Positions 58,148 through 64,000 of a stretch of DNA of 64,000 bases are shown piece by piece (position 1 is the first letter of the stretch; the number at the start of each line of letters is the position of its first letter). The notes beneath the pieces were generated by a model. The model saw only the letters and a list, made by a program, of their open reading frames with translations, was not told the origin of the DNA and ran no database searches. The stretch lies in NCBI GenBank assembly GCA_002328495.1, contig DCUJ01000002.1, positions 85,388 through 149,387 on the forward strand. The letters run 5' to 3'. Source of the stretch: Sulfurospirillum sp. UBA2217. GTDB taxonomy: Bacteria > Campylobacterota > Campylobacteria > Campylobacterales > Sulfurospirillaceae. Made by a program: the position numbers and the translations under genes.

Positions 58148-61100
58148 TTAGTTTAGATAGTCTTGTAACGCACGTGGCTCAAGTGCGCTTTTGTCTTGGA
58201 TGTACTCTATCGCCGTTGTTGCAGCCGCTGCTGCTGAGACGGTGGTAAAGTAAGGAATTTTAAAGCGCAACACGGCTTGGCGAATTTTCTTCGCATCGTC
58301 TTTGCTTGATTTATTATCACTCGTGTTAATTACAAGCGCAATATCACCATTTTTGAGTTTATCTTCGATATTAGGTCTGCCCTCAGAGATTTTATACACA
58401 AACTCTGCGTCCACACCTGCATCACGAAGGGCTTTGTGTGTGCCACCCGTTGCGATGACTTTAAACCCTAAGGCTTCAAATTTAGTACCAATTTCTTTTG
58501 CAAAACTCTTGTCAATATCCACCAAAGAGATAAACACAGCGCCACTTTTTGGAAGTACATTGGAAGAAGCGATTTGGCTTTTTGCAAACGAAGCTGGGAA
58601 GTTTTTACTAATACCCATAACCTCGCCTGTGGATTTCATTTCAGGCCCTAAAATGAGGTCTGCACCTTGGAGTTTGTTGAACGGAAATACCGCTTCTTTC
58701 ACTGCAACGTGGTCAAACTTTTTAGGTTTTAAAATGCCATTGCCTTCACGAACCACGTCAAATTTATCGTAAAAAGAAAGTGCTTCTCTAAGATTTCCCT
58801 GAAACATGACACGTGTCGCCACTTTTGCCATCGGAATGCCTGTTGCCTTGCTCACAAAGGGCACTGTACGGCTCGCACGAGGATTGACTTCGATCATGTA
58901 AACATCGTCTTGATAGATGGCATATTGGATGTTCATCAAACCTACAACGCCAAGATTAAGCGCGATTTGTTTGGTTTGAGACTCAATTTTTTCAAGAATG
59001 GCATCACTAAGGCTAATAGAAGGCAAAGAACACGCACTATCACCACTGTGAATACCCGCTTCTTCAATGTGTTGCATAATACCACCGATGTAGACCTCTT
59101 TACCATCACAAATCGCATCGACATCCACTTCAATGGCACGATCAAGGAATTGATCGATAAGAACAGGTGAATTGTGACTTACACTGACTGCTTCATTCAT
59201 GTAGGTGCGAAGTTCGCTCTCATTGTAAACGATACGCATCGCCCTTCCACCTAGAACATAACTTGGGCGTACAAGAACAGGATAGCCGATCTCTTTTGCT
59301 TTCTCAATCGCCTCTTCTTCACTGGTTGCCGTTGCATTGTTGGGCTGTTTGATGTTGTTTTCGGTAATAAATTTCGAGAATTTTTCTCGATCTTCTGCCA
59401 TATCGATCACACGCGCTGTGGTACCGATGATTTTCGCACCCATGACGGTAAGTTTCTTTGCTAATTTAAGCGGTGTTTGTCCACCAAAATGCACGATAAC
59501 GCCATCGGGATTTTCTTTTTCAACCACGCTTCTCACGTGTTCAAAATCAATCGGTTCAAAGTAAAGAATGTCGCTGGTGTCATAATCCGTTGAAACCGTT
59601 TCAGGGTTACAGTTGTACATAATGGTTTTAACACCCAAATCACCCAGCGCATATGCTGCGTGAACACAACAGTAGTCAAACTCGATACCCTGCCCTATTC
59701 TGTTTGGACCACCGCCGATAATCATCACTTTTTTCTGTGTCTCTTTTTCTTTTACATGTAAAGGAAGTTTGGTCACATTGGTGGTGGAGTAAAGGTATGG
59801 TGTGAGGGCTTTAAACTCCGCCGCACACGTGTCAACTTCATTGTACTCAAAGTCGATGTCTAGTTTGTTGCGTGCAAAATAGATGTCATTGGTGGTCAGC
59901 TCTAAATTGTCCTCTTTGTTGATGAGTTTTGCAATCATCTTGTCTGAAAAGCCCATGGTTTTAGCTTGACGCAAGAGTTTTTCATCGTTAAGAATAAACA
60001 TATCAATTTTCTTTTCAAAATCAATAATCTCTTTAATTTGATTTAAAAACCATGGATCAATTTTACTTAAGTTGAAGACATCTTCCACGCTATAGCCTCT
60101 ACGGAATGCTTCACCCACATAAAGAACTCTATCGCAGTTTGGACGGCGAATTTCGTGTTTGAGTTTTTCTTCATCTGCTTTGATCGTTTCAAATCCGCTC
60201 AATCCCGTTTCTAGTGAACAGAGTGCTTTTTGGAAAGACTCTTTAAACGTTCGACCTATCGCCATCACTTCGCCCACACTCTTCATCGAAGTGGTGAGTG
60301 TAGAATCCGCCAATGGGAATTTTTCAAAGGTAAAACGAGGAATTTTAGTGACGATGTAGTCAATAACAGGCTCAAAACTTGCCGCCGTTCCCGTGATGTC
60401 ATTTTTAATTTCATCGAGTGTAAAACCAACCGCAAGAAGCGTTGCCACTTTGGCGATAGGATAGCCTGTTGCTTTTGAAGCAAGGGCAGAACTTCGACTA
60501 ACACGAGGGTTCATCTCGATAACGGTCATACGACCTGTGTTAGGGCAAATGGAAAATTGTACGTTACTTCCACCTGTATCGACACCAATTTCACGAAGAA
60601 TTGCAAACGAAGCATTACGCATACGTTGGTACTCTTTATCCGTGAGTGTTAGTGCGGGTGCGATAGTGATAGAATCTCCTGTATGAACACCCATCGGGTC
60701 AAAATTTTCGATGGAGCAAACAATGATGCAGTTATCAGCACGATCACGAATCACTTCCATCTCGTACTCTTTCCACCCCAAAAGTGACTCTTCAATCAAA
60801 ATTTCATTAATCGGACTGGCATCAAGTCCTGAAAGAGCTAATTCTTTAAACTCATCGATATTATACGCCACACCGCTTCCACCACCTGCTAGGGTGTAAG
60901 AAGCTCTAATAATTAATGGGAAACCAATTTTTTCAGCCGCTGCATACGCTTCTTCTAGATTGTACGCATATGCGCTTATCGGTAAATCCATACCGATTTT
61001 AATCATCGCTTCTTTAAAGGCTTGTCGGTCTTCGCCTTTTTTAATCGCGGCTGGATTGGCTCCTAAAAATTGTATGCCCTCCAACATCCCCAATTCGTCC

Positions 61101-61405
61101 ATTTTCATGGCAACATTCAATGCTGTTTGTCCGCCCATAGTAGGTAAGATGGCATCTACGCCCTCTTTTTCAATGATACGGGAAATGACTTCTGGCGTAA
61201 TAGGCTCAATGTATGTTCTATCGGCAAATTCTGGGTCTGTCATAATGGTTGCGGGATTAGAGTTGACAAGCACAACACGGTACCCTAACTCTTTGAGTGT
61301 TTTTGCTGCCTGCGTGCCTGAATAGTCAAATTCACATGCTTGGCCTATGACAATGGGACCTGAGCCTATCAATAAAATGGTGTTAATATCTGTGCGTTTT
61401 GGCAT
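58148..61405 (-). CDS. carB: CarB, carbamoyl-phosphate synthase large subunit
   Basis: 1085 residues with the two homologous ATP-grasp halves: GSGPIVIGQACEFDYSGTQA, PTMGGQTALN, IRASYTLAGGGSG and IEMNPRVSRSSALASKATGYP in the first; GGGPNRIGQGIEFDYCCVHAA, HFGGQTPLKLA, VRPSYVLGGRAM and VNPRASRTVPFVSKATG in the second. A C-terminal MGS-like allosteric domain follows (VIATGGTHKALRDAG). It makes carbamoyl phosphate for pyrimidines and arginine. carA is not adjacent. It lies in clpX-mreB-mreC-carB order as in C. jejuni, as I recall. Confidence 0.98.
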   Translation of the reverse strand: MPKRTDINTILLIGSGPIVIGQACEFDYSGTQAAKTLKELGYRVVLVNSNPATIMTDPEFADRTYIEPITPEVISRIIEKEGVDAILPTMGGQTALNVAMKMDELGMLEGIQFLGANPAAIKKGEDRQAFKEAMIKIGMDLPISAYAYNLEEAYAAAEKIGFPLIIRASYTLAGGGSGVAYNIDEFKELALSGLDASPINEILIEESLLGWKEYEMEVIRDRADNCIIVCSIENFDPMGVHTGDSITIAPALTLTDKEYQRMRNASFAILREIGVDTGGSNVQFSICPNTGRMTVIEMNPRVSRSSALASKATGYPIAKVATLLAVGFTLDEIKNDITGTAASFEPVIDYIVTKIPRFTFEKFPLADSTLTTSMKSVGEVMAIGRTFKESFQKALCSLETGLSGFETIKADEEKLKHEIRRPNCDRVLYVGEAFRRGYSVEDVFNLSKIDPWFLNQIKEIIDFEKKIDMFILNDEKLLRQAKTMGFSDKMIAKLINKEDNLELTTNDIYFARNKLDIDFEYNEVDTCAAEFKALTPYLYSTTNVTKLPLHVKEKETQKKVMIIGGGPNRIGQGIEFDYCCVHAAYALGDLGVKTIMYNCNPETVSTDYDTSDILYFEPIDFEHVRSVVEKENPDGVIVHFGGQTPLKLAKKLTVMGAKIIGTTARVIDMAEDREKFSKFITENNIKQPNNATATSEEEAIEKAKEIGYPVLVRPSYVLGGRAMRIVYNESELRTYMNEAVSVSHNSPVLIDQFLDRAIEVDVDAICDGKEVYIGGIMQHIEEAGIHSGDSACSLPSISLSDAILEKIESQTKQIALNLGVVGLMNIQYAIYQDDVYMIEVNPRASRTVPFVSKATGIPMAKVATRVMFQGNLREALSFYDKFDVVREGNGILKPKKFDHVAVKEAVFPFNKLQGADLILGPEMKSTGEVMGISKNFPASFAKSQIASSNVLPKSGAVFISLVDIDKSFAKEIGTKFEALGFKVIATGGTHKALRDAGVDAEFVYKISEGRPNIEDKLKNGDIALVINTSDNKSSKDDAKKIRQAVLRFKIPYFTTVSAAAAATTAIEYIQDKSALEPRALQDYLN

Positions 61406-61469
61406 TGTTTTCCTTTATTCTTTACATGTAATCATCAATCTAAAACCCAAAAAGGTTCTGGATTCATCA

Positions 61470-62216
61470 TTACAGATGGGTAATCACGTGCATGTAGGAT
61501 GGAATATGTGGCTCAATGTGGGGTTTAACCACCACGGTTTTAGACGACTCCTCTTCAATCACTTGTGTCACCACACCGACTTTTACCCCTTCGAAAAATA
61601 TCCCATCAAGTCCACTGGTGACCACTTCATCCCCAATTTGAGGTTGAAGCCATTGTGAAATATATCGCACTAAAATTTCTTTGCGATTACCTTGCGTGAT
61701 ACCTTGCATTTTTTGATTGCCAACATACACGGCAAAAATAGCTTTTGGGTCTGTAACCATCAATCCTTGAGGATGCCCATCACTTGCGACAACGATGCCT
61801 GCTGCATATCCTTGAGAAAGAAGCCCATAAATTTTACTGCTATCAAAATTTTCAAAATCAAGCCAAACCTTGCCATAATCATTTAAGTTAGCATACCCAA
61901 TAGATCGAACTAATGTCACATTGGGGTGGTATTCTTTGGCTTTATGCTCTTTTAAAAGATCACTCAATTTTGCTGCAAACGCAATGGAGAGAACTGCTGA
62001 TTTTTGAAGATTTTGATTTTCTGCTCTTAAGCGAGCAATCTCCTCTTTTTGACTAAAATGCTCATCAATACTCTCTTCAATACGCATTTTAACCTTAACG
62101 TACTTGGCTAAAATGGTTTGATTAACCCCTCCAATAACATGGCGAGCTTCTGTCCCGTACCGAAGGGATACAAAGACAAAAGCGCCTATCAAAAGGATGA
62201 ATTTAAGTTTACTCAT
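61470..62216 (-). CDS. mreC: MreC, rod shape-determining protein
   Basis: 248 residues: one N-terminal membrane helix (FILLIGAFVFVSLRYG), a coiled coil (about residues 45-85) and the periplasmic MreC beta domains with LVRSIGYANLNDYGKVWLDF and GDEVVTSGLDGIFFEGVKVGVVT (seen as GDEVVTSGLDGIF). It links the cytoplasmic MreB filament to wall synthases. It overlaps mreB by 8 bp. mreD is not next to it. Confidence 0.93.
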   Translation of the reverse strand: MSKLKFILLIGAFVFVSLRYGTEARHVIGGVNQTILAKYVKVKMRIEESIDEHFSQKEEIARLRAENQNLQKSAVLSIAFAAKLSDLLKEHKAKEYHPNVTLVRSIGYANLNDYGKVWLDFENFDSSKIYGLLSQGYAAGIVVASDGHPQGLMVTDPKAIFAVYVGNQKMQGITQGNRKEILVRYISQWLQPQIGDEVVTSGLDGIFFEGVKVGVVTQVIEEESSKTVVVKPHIEPHIPSYMHVITHL

Positions 62217-63243
62217 TGGAGAGTTGTTGCAACAATTCTATCTCTTCTAATGCTTTTCCTGTTCCTTTTGCTACCGCCAACAAAGGCTCATCGGCAACAA
62301 AAACAGGAAGCTTAACGATATCGGATAAATATTTATCAAAGCCACGAATCAAAGCACCTCCGCCTGTTAAGACTACACCATTTTCAACGATATCACCCGC
62401 AAGATCAGGAGGCATCACTTCAAGCACGTCTTTAAGCGCATCGGCAATCTCTTTAAGTGGCTCTTTAATCGCATCTCTTACATCTTCACTCGTAAGTTCA
62501 ATGCGACTGAGTAGCCCACTCACTTGATCCCTTCCTTTAACCATCATCGAAATAGGCTCATCCATAGGAACAGCCGTACCAATGGAGATTTTAATCTCTT
62601 CACCTGTTCGCTCACCAATAAGAAGATTGTATTTTTTCTTGACATAATCCACAATCGCCATATCAATTTTATCACCCGCAACACGAATGGATTTGCTGAT
62701 AACCAAACCACCCAAGGAGACCACACCGATTTCAGTCGTACCGCCACCGATGTCAACTACGAGACTTCCTTGTGGCTCACGAACAGGAAGTCCTGCTCCA
62801 ATAGCAGCCGCCATTGGTTCTTCAATCAAAAAGACTTGACGAGCCCCTGCACTCATCGCAGACTCACGTACCGCTTTACGCTCTACTTGTGTCAAACCAT
62901 ACGGAACACAGATGATGATACGAGGTCTTAAAAAACTTTTTCTACGGTGTGCTTTTTCAATGAAGTACCGAATCATCTTCTCTGTCATATCAAAATCAGC
63001 AATCACACCATCACGCATCGGACGAATCGCTTCGATGTCGCCTGGAGTTTTACCCACCATATTTTTAGCCTCTTTACCAACCGCTAAAATACTTTGTTTT
63101 CCATAACGATTACGCTGTACGGCCACAACGGAAGGCTCATTGATAATAATACCTCGTCCTTTAACCAGAACCAAAGTATTGGCAGTCCCCAAGTCGATGC
63201 TCATATCGCTTGAGAAAAACCCTATTAACTTGTCTAAAATCAT
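62209..63243 (-). CDS. mreB: MreB, rod shape-determining actin homologue
   Basis: 344 residues: the phosphate-1 loop DMSIDLGTANTLVLVKG, EPSVVAV, phosphate-2 LVVDIGGGTTEIGVVSLGG, the EEPMAAAIGAGLPV segment and the adenosine motif GVVLTGGGALIRGFD. It directs wall growth in rods and spirilla. It lies 15 bp after clpX and overlaps mreC. Confidence 0.98.
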   Translation of the reverse strand: MILDKLIGFFSSDMSIDLGTANTLVLVKGRGIIINEPSVVAVQRNRYGKQSILAVGKEAKNMVGKTPGDIEAIRPMRDGVIADFDMTEKMIRYFIEKAHRRKSFLRPRIIICVPYGLTQVERKAVRESAMSAGARQVFLIEEPMAAAIGAGLPVREPQGSLVVDIGGGTTEIGVVSLGGLVISKSIRVAGDKIDMAIVDYVKKKYNLLIGERTGEEIKISIGTAVPMDEPISMMVKGRDQVSGLLSRIELTSEDVRDAIKEPLKEIADALKDVLEVMPPDLAGDIVENGVVLTGGGALIRGFDKYLSDIVKLPVFVADEPLLAVAKGTGKALEEIELLQQLSNE

Positions 63244-63258
63244 CTTTTCTGTCCTTTT

Positions 63259-64000
63259 TTATGCACTTTTTTTATTTTTTTTAATGTAAAGTGGTTTTTC
63301 ACCTTTGGTGATGACGTCTTTGGTAATCATCACTTCATAGCCGCCTAATTCTGGCAATTCATACATAACATCCACCATCATCTCTTCCATAATACTACGC
63401 AACCCTCGCGCTCCCGTTTTACGCTTTATCGCCATCTGAGCCACTGCTTCAAAAGCATCTTTTTCGAAAGAGAGTTCCACATCATCAATCGCAAACAGCT
63501 TTTTATACTGCTTGAAAATAGCATTTTTAGGTTCTGTTAAAATGCGAACCATATCCTCTTGGCTGATAGCAGATAATTTTGCCGTTACATGTAAGCGTCC
63601 AATCAACTCTGGAATCAAGCCATAATGAACCAAATCATCAGGTTCAACAAGGTCAAAAAGCCCTTCATCTTGACTTTTTGTGCGTTTTTCTTGTTCAAAA
63701 CCAAGGACATTTTTTCCAATACGACGTTTAATAATCTCTTCAAGACCATCAAAGGCACCCGCACAGACAAATAAAATATTGGTAGTATCAATTTGAATAA
63801 ACTCTTGGTTAGGGTGTTTTCGTCCACCTTTGGGAGGAATATTAACGATGCTACCTTCGATAATTTTTAAAAGCGCTTGTTGAACACCTTCACCTGAAAC
63901 ATCTCTGGTGATGGAACGATTTTCACTCATACGCGCAATCTTATCAATCTCATCGATAAAGACAATACCTTGTTCCGCTTTTTTAATATCGCCATTGGCA
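63259..64000 (-). CDS. clpX: ClpX, ATP-dependent protease ATPase subunit (C-terminal part)
   Basis: The open frame runs past the right edge of the window; about 247 C-terminal codons are seen. Walker B FIDEIDKIA, SVTRDVSGEGVQQALLKIIEG (here SITRDVSGEGVQQALLKI), VNIPPKGGRKHP, ILFVCAGAFDGL, GLIPELIGRLHV with the sensor Arg, and KTGARGLRSIMEE are all ClpX hallmarks. It unfolds substrates for ClpP. The N-terminal zinc domain and Walker A are outside the window. A TTACATGTAA copy encodes LHV at GRLHVT. Confidence 0.97.
   Translation of the reverse strand, partial: ANGDIKKAEQGIVFIDEIDKIARMSENRSITRDVSGEGVQQALLKIIEGSIVNIPPKGGRKHPNQEFIQIDTTNILFVCAGAFDGLEEIIKRRIGKNVLGFEQEKRTKSQDEGLFDLVEPDDLVHYGLIPELIGRLHVTAKLSAISQEDMVRILTEPKNAIFKQYKKLFAIDDVELSFEKDAFEAVAQMAIKRKTGARGLRSIMEEMMVDVMYELPELGGYEVMITKDVITKGEKPLYIKKNKKSA

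Larger units (their letters stand above)
1244..63594. repeat. dispersed perfect palindrome TTACATGTAA, 27 copies
   Basis: Full copies begin at 1244, 2309, 4758, 4966, 8781, 11260, 15519, 16995, 17863, 21975, 25144, 31460, 32090, 37374, 39598, 40072, 42745, 44933, 46205, 46301, 51971, 52980, 56358, 56472, 59752, 61422 and 63585. Near-copies with only the first base changed begin at 14091, 51934, 56235, 56705 and 57771. Base composition alone predicts about 0.2 full copies. Four lie in gene spacers (21975, 25144, 31460, 61422), one ends hisC, two lie at the decayed sua5 fragment and the rest lie in intact genes. Counted by eye, so one or two may be missed. Confidence 0.9.

Noticed and set aside
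58302..58772. 156-codon open frame antisense to carB
   Set aside because: It is a shadow of carB: no ribosome site, serine/leucine-rich composition from reversed codons, no recognisable domain.
1244..63594. TTACATGTAA as an ordinary transcription-factor operator
   Set aside because: Only four of 27 copies are in gene spacers, and those lie at gene 3' ends or between same-strand genes rather than at -10/-35 boxes.
1..64000. CRISPR arrays, insertion sequences, transposases, phage genes, rRNA or tRNA genes
   Set aside because: I looked for regular spaced repeats, DDE or serine/tyrosine recombinase motifs and tRNA arms on both strands and found none. The TTACATGTAA copies are irregularly spaced and are not a CRISPR.

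Overview
The window is a compact, AT-rich, almost fully coding piece of a chromosome from the Campylobacterota (epsilonproteobacteria), most likely Sulfurospirillum or a close relative. This rests on: an HsrA/CosR-type essential regulator; blocks whose order I recall from Campylobacter jejuni (lysA-HAD-pheA-hisC-fliF-fliG-fliH-dxs-perR; serB/tal and cheW-cheA-cheV; lpxB-greA; clpX-mreB-mreC-carB; yceD-rpmF-plsX-fabH); a very short TsaB; a CheA with a fused receiver; and free-living respiratory features (c-type cytochrome, thiosulfate dehydrogenase-like). The genus call is an inference; no rRNA or tRNA gene is present to settle it.

Layout. 1-3.1 kb: a truncated diheme-cytochrome-like gene diverges from a sensory trio (free-standing Cache-type periplasmic sensor, OmpR-type regulator, histidine kinase). 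3.1-14.1 kb: a minus-strand block with csp, a TauE/SafE exporter, then an overlapping chain that reads nrnA, M23 peptidase, minC, lpxC, tsaB, thrB, ylxR, infB, rbfA, rimP, ribD, tauE. 14.2-17.1 kb: nadA-nadC-flhB. 17.1-21.9 kb (plus): plsY-folB, hsrA plus a histidine kinase, a ferredoxin and ppx/gppA. 22-25 kb: bamA divergent from tyrA. 25.1-28.6 kb (minus): ndk-yceD-rpmF-plsX-fabH and a second ferredoxin. 28.7-31.9 kb: a chemoreceptor, a peroxiredoxin and a convergent PerR-like regulator. 32-41.5 kb (minus): lysA-HAD-pheA-hisC-fliF-fliG-fliH-dxs. 41.6-46.7 kb (minus): serB-tal-pilT-rplY-pth-lptG. 46.7-47.6 kb: an MTHFR-like gene. 47.7-54.8 kb (minus): lpxB-greA-argC-LpxH/J-like-cheV-cheA-cheW. 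54.9-56.3 kb (plus): surE-tcdA. 56.2-57.7 kb: the only visibly decayed or accessory stretch. 57.7-64 kb (minus): clpX (cut by the window edge)-mreB-mreC-carB-sua5-like.

The strongest unexplained signal is a 10-bp perfect palindrome, TTACATGTAA. I find it 27 times, plus five copies with only the first base changed, against about 0.2 expected from base composition. Most copies lie inside conserved genes, where they force Leu-His-Val or Thr-Cys into the protein. About 80% of all ACATGT hexamers in the window sit inside this longer word. It behaves like a genome-wide signal (HIP1-like word, methylation or uptake motif, nucleoid site) rather than an ordinary operator.

Second in interest is the 56.2-57.7 kb island. 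It has a duplicated 3' fragment of the sua5-like gene, a small anchored protein of unknown function, a promoter carrying three ACATATGT palindromes at 32-34 bp intervals, a DUF134-type regulator broken by frameshifts and an internal deletion, and a Gly/Asn-rich protein with a cysteine knuckle. Other points are an 11-bp-phased GTCAATT repeat at the first sensory promoter, a probable ATC start codon, and an HsrA/CosR regulator that keeps its phospho-aspartate and a neighbouring kinase.
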